Assembly (NCBI GenBank): GCA_028583685.1
Contig: JAMXIF010000221.1
Location: 1,086,748-1,150,747 of the forward strand
Length of the DNA: 64,000 nt
Direction of reading: 5' to 3'
Source: Petaurus breviceps papuanus
Lineage: Eukaryota > Chordata > Mammalia > Diprotodontia > Petauridae
Shown here: piece after piece, positions 1 to 13,400 of the stretch
Layout: each line of letters starts with the position of its first letter
Position numbering within the stretch: position 1 is the first letter of the stretch
Position numbers and translations under genes: made by a program
Notes under the pieces: model-generated
Database searches by the model: none
Told to the model about the DNA's origin: nothing
Seen by the model: only the letters and a program-made list of their open reading frames with translations

Positions 1-514
1 AAAGATAGGAAAGAAGAATAGAAGTCTTTTTAAAGGCACCAGAGGACAGCAGAAGTTTGGAGGGAGATATACACAGGACAGCATTGAAACTATAACTGTG
101 CGTTAGAAAATACCAAGCTGAGCTGTGATTTCCTCCTCTGTCCCTTGATGTGTCTGTTGACATTTGATACATAGAGTGAACAGAGTTTGTGTTCCTGAGT
201 GTGACAGGAATTAGGGTAGGCGGACGGTGCATGGGACTTTGCTGGGGCTGTAGAGGATGCCCCGCCCTCTGCTGGGCTCAGGTCTTTTCCCAGTCTGGCC
301 CTGCCCTGCCGAGGAGGGCTGCAGGGTTGGGCCCGCCTCCTTCCTTTCCCTTATCTTCCTGGACCTGTTCCCTCAGCAAGCTCCCTCAAGCCTTCTCCGC
401 TTGATGATGTGACTGATTTGATTATGCCTAGGCCCAGTCTGGTCCTTACTCTGCAAGTGGGGAACTTGGGGGTGAAGAAGGGAAGCGGAGGAAGAAGAGA
501 AATAGCGGACGAGT
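1..514. other. 3' flank of the zinc-finger gene, no feature seen
   Basis: I see no exon, clear repeat or RNA gene here. The short open frames carry no recognisable domain. It lies beyond the poly(A) signal of the minus-strand zinc-finger gene. Confidence 0.5.
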
Positions 515-536
515 GTTCCTAGAGGCTCTAAGGGAG

Positions 537-542
537 TTTATT
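537..542 (-). terminator. poly(A) signal AATAAA of the zinc-finger gene
   Basis: On the minus strand AATAAA lies 130 bases after the stop codon at 672, which fits a short 3' UTR. No other canonical signal lies closer. Confidence 0.6.
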
Positions 543-671
543 ACCTAGATTAGTGTCTCTGGGGGAGAGGCCTCAGGGCCCCCTCCCCGCCTAGGGCACT
601 ATGGCAGAGCAGACAAGGAGGTCCCCTGTCCCAGTTGGCTACAGAGTGAGATGCGCTCGCGGGCGCTCCGC

Positions 672-1441
672 CTACAGAACTTCCCTGCGGTGGGCCTTCT
701 TGTGAATGACCAGTTGGGATTTCCAGTCAAAGCTCTCCCCACACTCCACACACGTGTGCTGTTTCTCGCCCGCGTGGGCCTTCCTATGAATGACCAGCTG
801 GGATTTCCAGTTAAAGGACTTGCCACACTCTTGGCACTGGTAGTTCTTGTCGCCCGTGTGGCTTCGGCGGTGATTGCGCAGCATGGACAGCTCCCGAAAG
901 CCCTTCCCACACTCGCTGCAGCGATAGGGCTTCTCTCCCGGGGGCGCCCGTGGCTTGGCCCTCGGGTCCCGGGGGTCTCGGGGGTCCTGGGGCTCCCTCC
1001 TCTCCTCGAGCGTACTGGCAGCCGGGCCTGTGTGGGATCTCTGATGAATGACAAACACCGACTTCCAGTCAAAGCCTTTGCCACACTCGTCACAAACGTA
1101 GGGTTTCTCTCTCCCGGCTGGGAGGGAGCTCAGAGCCCCTTGTGGAAAGTAGCCTTTGTCCCTCTCCAGCCACTGGGAGGCCGGCTCGCCGGGAACCTGC
1201 GGAGCCACTCCCCCAGGGAGGAGACCTCCTCGGGCGGCTCTGCCCGGAGGGCTTTCCCAGGCCACCAAGAGGGCCTTTCTTTTCCTCCCAGGACTTGCTG
1301 GCTCCGTGGTGGTCCAAAGGCCTCTCTCTGACACTGGACACGGCCCATCTCCCTGGGCTTGGCGGGGAGGCAGCTGCTGAGACGCCTGGGGCCTCGCACC
1401 ATCCCCGGAAGGGCAGTCCTTGTGGTTCTGGCCCCTGCCAC
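672..1441 (-). CDS. ZNF446: Terminal exon: spacer and four C2H2 zinc fingers
   Basis: The acceptor ctttctag lies directly before base 1441, and the frame stays open to the TAG at 672. The fingers are CDECGKGF...[13 protein letters not shown]...[13 protein letters not shown]...HRKAH and CVECGESF...HKKAH, all C-X2-C-X12-H-X3-H. TGEKPY-type linkers join fingers 2-4 only loosely (TGDKNY, AGEKQH). Finger 1 is set apart by about 37 residues containing [11 protein letters not shown]. Fingers 1, 3 and 4 share a WKS(V/Q)-VI helix with Trp at position -1; finger 2 has RELSMLRN. The protein ends HRREVL five residues after the last His. ZNF446 of human ends similarly, as I recall it. Confidence 0.88.
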
Positions 1442-4400
1442 CTAGAAAGAGAGAAAGGCTTTAGGGACCGACACAGGGAGGTGGCTCCCGCTTTGCCCAG
1501 TGGTGTGTAGGGAGTGGACAATCCTGCCCCCAGTCCCCAAAGAAAGGGAAGTGGGAATGTAGGCATCGAAGCGGAAACCCTGGGAATGCTGACTGCGGAA
1601 CTGCTTCTCATCCTCTGGAAAATTCGGGAAACCCGGGGGGGGGGGGGCAGAGAAGAATGTGAGCTGGGGAAGGGGTGGGCTCCTGGAAGGAGGGCCCACT
1701 GCTGCAGCGTCATCCACCCAAACCCGCCCATAACTGGTCAAGCCCAGATGTTTCCTTTCCCTCAGAGTCAGTGCGTGGGCACAGGGAGCTGGGGGCCATC
1801 CCCGAGACAGGCAGGGCGGGACAGTGGAGAACCCTTTCTCAGGGACGCACCTGGCGGGCAGACACCTCTGGGCCTCGCCTTGTCCTCTGCTGCTGTGCAC
1901 AGACCGGGTCCCCACGGCTCCTCCCCGAGCTCCATCAGGGCTTTGGCGTCCGCTTTGGGGGCAGGGATACCTGTCACAGAGAAGAAGCAGTCCACACATC
2001 CGCAGCAGTCATAGAAGGCAATGACCACTGGGGCATTCGGGTAACCGGAGCTTTGCCCCAGAGGCATGTAGGCTCTGCCTGGAGCACGGAAAGGCCAGGG
2101 GACTGGCTGGTAGGCGACCACGCAGCTAGTAAGAAAGGGCTCGGACCCAGGGTTTCCAGGGTCCAAGACTGGGCCTCGCTCGACCAAGATGTCATATGCT
2201 ATAACCGGGGGGGCTCCCGGAGGGAAGCGCCTATCCTGCCAATGTGGCTTCTGGTTACCGGTCCCCTCCACCCCACTGACCACGGTACTTCCGCCTGCCC
2301 CACCCTTCACTAGGTTTGGGGGGGGGGAGGGGGTCCAGAACGCAGTTCAGTGTGGCAAGTGTTCATGCATCATGGAGTCCTGTCTGCGTGCAGGGAGTCG
2401 GTCAACGATAGCTCCAGGGCCAAGTGGACAAGGGACCAGCCCTGACTTGTAGTAAAGGGGCCCAGGGACAAGCTGTGATGCAGCAGACGAAAGGGTCAAG
2501 AGGACCTAGCACCTGGTCTGATGCATGGTGGGAGCCCAGCTGGAGAAAGGGGCGGCAGGCCTCAGGGCAGCCAACAAGAAGGGAAGCTCTAGGATATGGG
2601 GAAGGGGTCAGTCTTCCGGGTAAGGGCCAGGACACCCAAAGGCAGGGTGGGGGTCTTGTGGCCCAAGTTCAAAGGGGGTGATGAAAGAGCTGAAGGCACA
2701 GCAGAGTCCAGGGGCAGGGTGGGGGTAGGGTCAGAGGCCCTGGGCAAGGGGCAAGAAGCATCTCCCCCCAGAAGCTTCCATCCCCGTTTAGGTCCCCAAG
2801 GCTGTGCCCAGCACCCAATGCTTAACATGGTCCCTGGCTCACAGTAGGCACTTGGTAAATGTTCACGGACTGAGACCGCTTACTCAAAGCAGGGGCCCCT
2901 CCTACCCTGTCATCCCATCTCTCACTGGTCTTCAGTCTCTCCCTCTCCTGGCTCCTTCCCTACCAACTACAAGTCAGCCTGAGTCTCCCCAGATTCCAGG
3001 CATTCTCTCTGGCTGTCCATCCCCCAGGCCCTCCCCATCTCCTCCACCCCCCACCCCTGTGTCTTCCTCAGAGGCCCCACTAAGCCTCCATCTTCTGTGA
3101 GAAGCCTTTCCTGATCTCCCTTCTGGCCAGCAAGCACCTTCCCTTGGCTGATTCTTTCCCACTCACCTTGTCTATAGACAAGGGTTTGTACATAATTGGT
3201 GGATCGTTGTGTCCCCCCTTACCCCCTAAGTAGGAACTGTGTACGATGCCTGGCATATAAGGAGCCTTTAATAAAGGACACACTGTGCTAAACACTTTGC
3301 AAATATGACCTCACTTGATCCCCAACAGCCCTAGGACACAGGGACTGTTATCCCTGTTTTACAGACAAGGGAACTCGGGTCTTCCTGTCTTCAGGGCACA
3401 GCGCCCCATCTCGGGGGTCACCATGTTACCGACATCCACTCCTCCATCCTTTGTAAGCTGGTGGCCGCCTGATCTCTGTCTCAGTCCCACCTGACCATCA
3501 CAGTCTGCAAACCACAACTCACCTGCTCTGGGCCCCGTCACACCAGCTGAGTTCAGGAGTACACTATTCAAAAGCAATTCCAGTCAACATTTATGGAGTG
3601 CTTACTGTGTGCTCAGTGCAGAGGAAACAACGACAAGAGGGAAGACTCCTCTGCCCTCTACCCAGCAGATAAGCCAATGGGAAGGGAGGGGGGAGGGCAT
3701 GCCAGCTGTGAGGCACAGCTGTACAAAGGCCAGGGGGAGAAAGGAGCAGGATTTACAGGCGGATGGTCCAGAGAGGAGGTGTAGGGGTGACGGGGAATAA
3801 GACTGGCCACCTGCAGGCTGAGAGGTGACAGGGAGCCAGTAGTGGGTGGACGGATGAACCAGGTACTGACCTCAATGAGAACAGGGGCCACGAGAGGTGA
3901 TGGGCAGAAGCCGGGGGGCTGAGGGCTACTCCAAGACTGGCCATGGGGATCACTCCTATGTGACTCAGAGACAATGGGAACGTCCAGGACAGAACATTGA
4001 GGGGCCCTCCCATTAAGGGGTACAGAGAGATAACACTCCAGGCCAGAGACTTGAGAAGAGCAGAGTGGGACCGACCAGAAGACCCTGTCCAGAGATCACC
4101 TGGACCACAAGTCAAGATGGCAGTAGGGAAGGAAAAAAGGGAGAACCAAGGGTCAATGAAGCATTTAAAAAGAGTCTTTGACAGGGACACAGCCTAGCAG
4201 CTAGTGTTTGTACTGCCATGTGAAATTTAACATATATTTTAAAATGAGTTTAAAGTAATCAATGCATGCTTTCCCATTCAATCTTTTCTGCGACTGGTGG
4301 TGTTTCCCTTTCATGTAGGGAAATGCTGGGATCTCTTGGTGCTTTGCTAGTACATCATATTTTTCTAAAGGGGGCCTGAGGGTGCTAGGAATTGAATATT

Positions 4401-7400
4401 CAAGGTTTCCAATAAACAGTGATTTAGCTGAGCATTCCTTGTCTAAAGTGAGAAGAGGACTGAAGGACTGGGTACATGGCAATCTTGACTTTCTCTGTAC
4501 AAGTAAAACCAGGAGCCAAGTTCGGGCAGTGAAGGCAGATGGAGGTGTCCCAGGGAAAGGTCATCATTGCCTCAGAAGCCAGCATAACAGCCAGCTAGGA
4601 ACATCTGGGAGCACCCTGAGGGCACAGGAGGGAGAGGGCCCTGGAAATAAAGACACATTGGGCTGGCATGGGGAAAAGAGAGGCTTCCTGGGAGCCACCT
4701 GCCCAGATATCTTATGTGCTTTCTTCAGGAGAGCTGAGGCACAAGACACCGTGAGGACCAGACATCACGAAAAATAAAATGCACTGCATCTGACTGACAA
4801 GAAAACCTTTGTAGTGAAATCAAAGCTGTTTCAGAATCATCTCTAGAGGAGGGATCTGACCAGTCAAGCAATTGACAAACACTTATTATTCTGTATAAGG
4901 ACATGCACTAAGTGCCAGGGATGCAAAGAAAGAGTTAAAAAAGTGCTTGCTGCCCTCAAGAAGCATACACTCTAAGGGGGGGGGGGCAGCAGGGAAAGGT
5001 AAATATTGACACCAAATCAGAATAAGGGACAAATAATGGAGAGGAGAAGATGCAGCCCCAAGCTGATCTCTTCAAAAAATAAAAAAGGGAGAGGGGAACA
5101 GATAAGGACTCTGCTCATAAGCACTCCCACAGAAATGGGGAGAGAGGATGAGAAAGGGAGTCAGAAATCCTGTCTCTCCTGGGGCCACAGGGAGCCTCCC
5201 ATGAGACAATGGATGCCAAGGTTACTTATTTTCATCATTCTCCTGGTTAATGATATGATGGTAGTCCAAGACCAAGGCAGCCATGGCTCAGCCACCATGA
5301 CGGCATAGTTTGGTGACCAAGGAACAACGCCCCATGGCGCACATTTAGGGAGGCATGGCTCAGACCCTCCCAAGAACCTTTCAATAAAGAGGCAGACTTT
5401 GCTGTGGCACTTGGGGTTAAGGACATGGAAGTCCCACCTAATTCTGATGTGCCTTTGACCTCTCCTCGTCCCTAATGTCATACACTCTCTGAGGTGGTTA
5501 AGGGGGGCACCAAGGGGTCCTAAAGATGCTGGAGCCTCTTCTACTCTGGGACAGCTGTCATCATGAAGGAATCTTTTCCTGGCATCTTCCCCCATTGCTG
5601 TCCCTGGTTCTGCCCTCTATGGCCATGCAGAACAAAGTGACCCTGTTTCCAAATGACAGCCCTGCAGAGCCTTGAAAAAAGCAATTGTGGCAGTCATCAT
5701 GTCTCCCATAATCACCTCTTCTCTAGGCCACCCTGGTGGGAATGAGCCCCCTTCTACTGAGGCAAGTCCGTGGGGCAGTACACATGACCAGGGCCAGAGC
5801 TTCCTGTTGTCCATCCACTGGCAGAGTAAGAAACCCAGACCACCCCACTGAAGGCAAACAGACTTGATAAGCACAGGAATACCAAATGTCAGGGAATCTG
5901 GAGGAAAGTCACAGGGAGGCAACAGGGGAGACATCAGCCTTCATTTCCATTGGCCCTTCATGGGTAGGACTTATGCTTAATCAAGGCTGTCTTTGAGAAA
6001 GGTGAGATGGAAAAAGGGTGGCAGCAGCCACCGTGCCAGACACACCGACTAACCAAAGGGGTCAGAGGACACAAGAAACTGCTCATTTGCACTGGCCAGA
6101 GATGCTCCTCAAGCAAGGGGGTCTTCTAGGCCCTACATGGTAGGAGGTCTCTCTCCAATGCACAAAGCAGGGAGATTTATGCCAGGCCAAGGGATTCACT
6201 GCTGTCATGGGAAGTGCAGATGGAAGGGTCAAATCCCTCCAGGCAGCAAGGTCTGAAGCTGATGCTAGGACCCTCACAGCCCCTTGGAAAGGTCAAGACT
6301 AACCTTGCCCACAGGCAGGGCAGAGCTGAGCAGGAGTCCCTGAGCCAATCTTGGATGCCACTCAACCAGTCACCCCCGAATCAGCATGTCCAAGGTGTCT
6401 TCAGAGACAGGGGTCATCCGGCCCCTCCCTCTCTGAGCCCACCTCCACCCCGCAGATGGCCCCTGACCAAAGAAGCCAGCTGCCACCTCTCCAAGAGAGA
6501 CTGTCCCCAACTAGAAGAAGGGTCCCCACACTGATCATGTGACTACTACAAACAAGAAAACTGGGAATTGGAGAAGTCAAGCAGTCACCAAGTGGCCAGC
6601 CTCCTCCTGGCTCAGCCTTCAAGGTGATTTGGACATCGCATGGTGGTTCAAAGTCTGGGAATCCTGAGATCTGAGTTTGAGCCCCACCATGGCTGCCACA
6701 AACTACATAAGCTCCAACACCCCTGGCCTCACCATGCCACAAGTTTGTGATTCTCACTGAAAATCCTGCTGCAGCCCTCCCCTCCTGGCCCCATCTCATA
6801 GTCTGCCCAAGTCTTTACTTCTGATTCCCCTGTGCCTTGTGTCCTCATATCCTGCAATCTCGAACCAATCAGCTCCCACACCTCCCAGCCTCCAGATAAT
6901 CTGCTCCTACACCTCCTACCCTCCAAATGATCCATCCACACACAGCCCGAAGAGTAAGACCAGTCCTTACCCATGGAGACCACACTGCCATACTTCTCCA
7001 GCATGACGTCCCAGTACAGCTCCTTCTGGGAGGGGTCCAGCAGGCCCCACTCCTCCTGGGGAAACATCCCTAGATCAGAAGCTTCCTAGCACAGGGGACC
7101 TGGGGGGAGGGGTGCTGAATGGGCAGGAAAAAAGGAACCAGACTCCCCCCAGCCCAAGCGCAGTGCCTGGAGGACAGCAGCCATGGGGTCGAGGATTGCT
7201 GAACGAATTACAGGAGAGATGCTGTGACTAGGGGGAATCTCTCTTGTTCACTACCTGCACTGTTTCTGAAATCCCACCACACAAGAAAGGTGTCAAGATG
7301 CTGGATTTCAAGAGCTCCTCAGTCAAATGAATGTCCATGTTGGAGGGACAATAAAGCGTGCTGGAACTGGGCGAGCTGAGAAAGTGGGGAAGGAGGAAGG

Positions 7401-10400
7401 CAGGGCAAAGGATCATGGGACCCCAGAGCTGGAAGAGGTTTCAAAGGCCATGTGCTGTTGAAAAGAAAGAGCCTGAGGCCTGGGGAGGCGAGGTGACCTT
7501 CCCAAGGTAACACAGATGATAAGTGCCAAAGATGGCATTCAAACTCACGTTCTCCTGCTCCTATGCCAAGTCAGATTTGATCAAGCATTTGCTCACTCAT
7601 TCATTCAACAAGCACTCATTAAACACCTACTGTGTGCCAGGCATAGGGCACAGCTCTGCAAATACTGCTCCTCCATTTCTTTTGCTGAGTTATCACGAAC
7701 ATCACAGTCCTAACTGTGGGTGTCTGGCAAGGGTGTCCTGGGTCCTCTTCTCCACTCGTTCCAGGGCACTTATCGAGCCTCGCCATCATGCTGCCAATGC
7801 CCAGATCTCACCCACACCCACACGGATGCACACACACTCGCACGCACGCGCACGCACACCTGCCTGCTGAAGGCACTGCCGTCCCAAACTTAGCAATGTC
7901 CTACACACCTCTGTTGTTCCACACATCTAATCAGCTGCCAAATCTTGCCATTTCTGCTCCCATATCTCTGTAATCCAACCCCTTCTCTCTACTCCAACAG
8001 CAACCACCTTAATCCAAGCCCTCTTGCCTAGATTAAGACATTCTTCTCCTCATTCATTTTTGGACCTCCTTTGCCATTTGGGTTGGTCTTTTTTTTTTTT
8101 TTTGAGGGGGAAGGCAAGGTAATTGAGGTTAAGTGACTCACCCAAGGTCACACAGCTAGTCAGTACATTTAAGTGTCTGAGGCTGGACTTGAACTCAGGT
8201 CCTCCTGACTCCCGGGCCAGTGGTCTATCCACTGCGCCACCTAGCCGTCCCCAACCTAAACTGTTAGTCTATTTTTTAAGGTGTTATTTTCTCCAGTGTT
8301 TTTTGGGGTCTCCTTTAGCAGGCTGTTGACTTGTTTTTCATGATTTTCTTGCATCATTCTCATTTCTCTTCCACTTCTCTTACTCGAGTTTCAGAATCCT
8401 TCCGGAGCTCCTCCACAGGCTGTGACCAGTTCGTTTTTCTCAGAGGCTTTTGACGCAGGAGCTTTGACTTTGCTGTCTTCTTCTTCTGTTTTGATCATCT
8501 TTGTCACCAAAGTCAGATTCTATAGTCTGACTTTGATGCCGTTTCCTCATCTTCCTGGTCAAACATTTAACTTTCTAACTCCCTGTCAAGGCAGGACTGC
8601 TTCGGGTGGGGGTGGGTGGACTGTCCCAGGCATCCGCTGCTGGATTTCCCCACCATCTGTGGGCCCAGGGCTCTGGAAGCGGCCACTGCTGCTGCTGCTG
8701 CTGCCCCCGCCATCCTGGGGGCTATGGCCTGACCACACTCCTCTTTCACCCACATCTCATAGAGCTCTCCCGCTAACCTTCCACACTGTTCTCAGCATGG
8801 TTTGAAAAGTCTGGATATTGCCACAGCCGTCAGCGATTCAGTCCCGTGGCCTGCTCCGACCCTGTCTGCACCCAGCGCAGCCCACACCAGACTGCACTCT
8901 CCTCCCAGCCCACTGTGACACAGCCTTCCGTCTGGGCTGTCTGTGTTTTACTCTGCCATTTTGTGGGTTCTGCAGCCCTAGAATTTGTTTAGTCGTTTTT
9001 CACAGGTATTTGGAGCGGCTTGGGGGCAAGCTCAAGCAAGGCCCTGCTTTTACTTCGCCATCTTGGCTCGGCCCCCTTTTGCTGCCAAAGGGATTTTCCT
9101 TAAATTCAGATCTGACCCTGTGATTCCCCTCCTCAACCAAGGCCAATGGCTTCCTCTGTTTAGCTTTTAAAGCCCCATACAACCCAGCTCCAATTTCTCT
9201 TTCCAGCCTCATTGGACACTGCACCCCCTCTTTGCACTGAGATCCTGGGGAAAAAATGGCCTTCTAAGTGTTCTTCGCCCCTAAGTTCCACTTACCGGTC
9301 TCCCGATAAACAAGCATTTCTCATGTACCTATTTTGTACCAGGAACCACGTACGAGAATGAAACGATCCTTACTCAGAAGGAGCTCACGTTCTAATCCAC
9401 ACAAGCAGACAGCCGAACCATAAATGCATAAATGTAACCGCAAGGTGGGAGGGGCGGGGGACAGCCAGTGCCCAGACCCAAAAAGGAGGCGGAGCCAGAC
9501 GCAGCAGCCAATCACAGGGTGGACAGGTGGGTCTAGGGCTTCCAGCTGGAAATGTCCAATAGGCTGCGGGGGATTTAGGAGAGAGGTTGGGGCTGGATGT
9601 GTAGATCACGGGCCTTCTATCCTTCCTTACATCACAGGTGGAGGAGTGGGCTCCCTCTCTAAAGTTCCCATCACTTCCCATCCTCCTCCTTGCCCAACCC
9701 AAGAGAACATCCCTTCCGGAGCTGCCTCCATCGGTAGCCAACCCCATCTGGTTTCCTTCACAGGTATCCGATTTCTTAACAGACAAAACCACAGACCCTC
9801 CGCCTTTATCTGGATACAGGCTGCTCTTCTGATACCCTTCCAGTCAGGAGTCCTGATCCATCTGGCCTCCATGGTACTTCGGAGGCCAGACATGCCTAGG
9901 GACTTACGCTGGCTGCCAGCTCCCACCCCTCAAACCCTCCTCCTCAGCTGGGCCTGCTTCTCCCAGGAGCTGCTGGGTTCTATCCCCTCTCCATCATCAG
10001 GATGCCCACCTGCCCATCCAAAACCCACGCCCTCTCTCTAGGTAACTATGCACTTCCCAAGTCTGCCTCCCCCCTGATTCCCCAACTTTCCAAAGGGAAA
10101 GATGAACCTGCACCTAGGTCTTCTAGATTTTCCCGCCAGGGCCTGACGTTTCCGTCAGTCACTCCGGCAGATGATGTCCCCAGCTGGAAGAGGGCAGCGG
10201 CCTCTCTGTGGTAGACATCAAGGTGGCTGAGACTATCGGCCCAATCACCCCTGCAACCTCAGACCCCTTCCCCTCCTCCCCCTGCTTCTTGGACTCAAAT
10301 TCCGAGCCTCCTCTGTCTCCTCTTTCCCAAGGACCATGATCCATTTTTCTTTTTTTTTCTTTTTTAAAGCAATTGGGGTTAAGTAACTTGCTCAAGGTTA

Positions 10401-13400
10401 CACGGCCAGTTATTTCTGGGTGTGGTGCTAAGTGTCTGAGCCCGGATTCGATCTCAGGTCATCCAGATGCTGGGGCCGGTGCTCTTACTCGCTGAGCCAC
10501 CTGGCCGCCCCCATGATCCATTTTTCATAGGCACTCCACAATGCCAGCCACCGCCAGCACCCTCATAGGCCGAGTGTCACACCTTCCCTTCCTCTGCTCT
10601 CATGAATGCTTAGCTTGAACCCAGCATGACCCTAAACGGACACAAGGCTAGCCCCTCCCCTGGCCCTCACCTGCCTGGCATCCTATGGCAGCCACTCAGC
10701 CCCTGCCTGCACGGTCTGCTGCCTCACTGGGGTGGTCCCTAGGGGCTCCCCCATTGCCTTTTCTTTTCCCACAGTAATCCTGTCAGCTTTGGGGGCATTA
10801 ATGGCTGCTGCAACACTCTCCCATCAGGCCCCATGTGGAGGGTCTGGTTCATTTCTGAACATGGCCTGACCACACGGGCACAGACAAGATGGGGGCTTCC
10901 AGAACCCACAGAAGACTCAGGGGACACAGTCTGAGGGTACACACGGGAGACGGAAGACGCGGCAGAGAATACCACGCCTGGAGGTAGGAAAGACCTATAT
11001 TAAAATCCTGCCCCTGATCTGGGGAACCTGAAAGCCAGGCCGGCCCCTGCAACAGCCATGCTCCAGCCCCTGGCTCTCTCCTGAGCCCTGGTCTGCTGGA
11101 CATCTGGACAATGGGCACCAGACAGAGAACACCTGGGACACACAGATCCCAGACAAGACACATCCCAGGACAAACAGATCCTGGAGAGATGCCTTCAGGG
11201 ACAGATGCCTGCCAGGAGAGATGGATCCTAGGACAGACAGAACCTGCAGAGATGCCTTTGGGGACAGATGGATCCTGGACAGACAGATCCTGAATAAGAT
11301 GCCTCCTGGGACAGACAGATCCTAGAGAGATGCCTTCGGGGACAGACGGATCCTGGAGAGATGCCTTCAGGGACAGACAGATCCCGGACCGATAGATCCT
11401 GGACAGACAGATCCCGGACAAGAGGCCTCCTGGGACAGACGGATCCTGGAGAGTTGCCTTCAGGGACAGACAGATCATGGGACAGATGGATCCTGGACAG
11501 ACAGATCCTGGACAAGACGCCTCCTGGGACAGACGAAACCTGGAGAGATACCTTTGGGGACAGACAGATCCCAGACAAGAGGCCTCCCGGGACAGACAGA
11601 ACCTGGAGAGATACCTTCAGGGACAGACAGATCCCAGACAGATAGATCCTGGATAGAGGGATCCTAGGACAGACAGATCCCGGGACAGACAGATCCTGGG
11701 ACAGACGGATCCTGGGACAGACAGATCCGTACAACTCAGAATCTGAGAAACTACAAGGAAACTGAGGCTCCATGAAGTGAAAGGATTTATCCAGTCACTT
11801 GGCTGTCTTAGTCTCTGAGGCAAGATCTAAACCCAAGTCTCCCCTGTCCATAATGATGGATTCATCACACCATACCAACTGTATGGTCAAATCTGAACTC
11901 ACAATACACGCCAACATAGCTGCAGCCTCCCCTGGCCCTCCCAGGCTCAACCAGGGGCATTTATCTGCAGGGACCCCCACAGCACCCACGGGGGCCCACC
12001 CCCCCTTACTCTCAATGACCTCCAGGGAAAAGACTCTGGAGACAAGGGCAAGGCAGGCCTGCCACGAGGTCAGGATGTCCCAGCCCCATCCTTGTCCCTG
12101 TCCTTCCCTGTTCTTGTCTCTGTCTCTGTCCCCATCCTTGTTTCTGTCCCTGCCCATCATTGTCCACAGCATCAAAAGAGGCAGTGACTGGCCCAGGGTC
12201 ACACAGCCAGGGGCAATGGTCCAGCCCACATCTTCCTGGACACAAGGACAGTTTTCTGTCCAGGAGGCCCCACAGACTGTCTGCTCTCCATAACAAGAGT
12301 ATAAGAAAGAGGACCGTGCACAAAGCCAGCTCCTCTGGGCACGTCCTCCCTGTGCCAGTGCCTCGGGAGCCCTGGCAGTCATCCTTCAGACGCCCCGCTC
12401 CAAACAGGAGGAGCTTTTCCACCTTCTTATCCTCACTGAAACCCGGCGCTGCTGACGGCGCTCCCCGGCCTTCCTGGGCCCCTCCCACACTCACCCTGCT
12501 GTCTCTGGCTTCTCCTCCTTCCTCCTTGGCTTGGTGACCTCTGGGCACAGCCTCTCCTGCCCTCCTTCCTCTGCAGGCGCAGTGCAGCTTCCAGTCCCCC
12601 CCCCCACCACCACACCCTGGAAACGTAGGACCTCTGTGGTCAGAATTCTGGAATTCCCTTAACCAAAGAATATGGTCTTTTCCCTTCTCCCTCTGGCTCC
12701 TGTTATGTAACCCTCCCTCTCTGACCCCTCAGCCTTCCCTGCACCAGCTGCTCCTTCCTCTTCTCCCCATCCAGACCCTTTAGGGATCCAGCTCCATTCT
12801 CCACTGTCGCCTCTCGTGAATCCCTCCACCTCTTGTCATATCCCCCCATACCCCCAAGCCTCAGCCTAGGCTCATTCCACCATTCACCTCCTTGACACAT
12901 ACGCATGACGGTGAATGAAGGTGGGGAAAACCAGGCCGTGACCCCCGCCACTGGGCCCTCCCCTCCCCCACTGGGCGCTCCCCTCCCCCACTGGGCCCTC
13001 CCCGCTGCCAGGCAATCCTGCTTCCCCTCCCTCCTCAGCTCCCCCCCACTCAGCTGAGACCCCTGCTTCCTCCTCACCTCCCATCACTCAGGTGCTTTCT
13101 GCCCCCATGATGAGGGGGGGCTGCCCCCCTTCCATCCTGTCTCCTCCAGCATACGCCCCCTCAGTCACCCTCCCCCTCACTTATCTTTCATCTCTCCCTC
13201 TCTCTCAGCCTACAGACATGCTGTGTCTCCATCCTGTAAAAGCCCTCTATGGACCCTCCTGTCCCCAAGATCTTCCCATGTCTCTTCTGCCCTCTGTGGC
13301 TAAACTCCCCCAAAAGGCTGTCGGCGCCTCCTCTTTCTCCCCGACTTCCCACCTCATCACTCCACCCAGTGACCAGTGGTCCTTTCTGGGGCCTCGGTCT

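Noticed and set aside
8083-8254. A tRNA gene (A and B boxes)
   Set aside because: The boxes belong to a tRNA-derived SINE with poly(A) tail; no cloverleaf end.
11100-11735. CRISPR-like array
   Set aside because: Units are contiguous tandem copies with no unique spacers; mammalian minisatellite.
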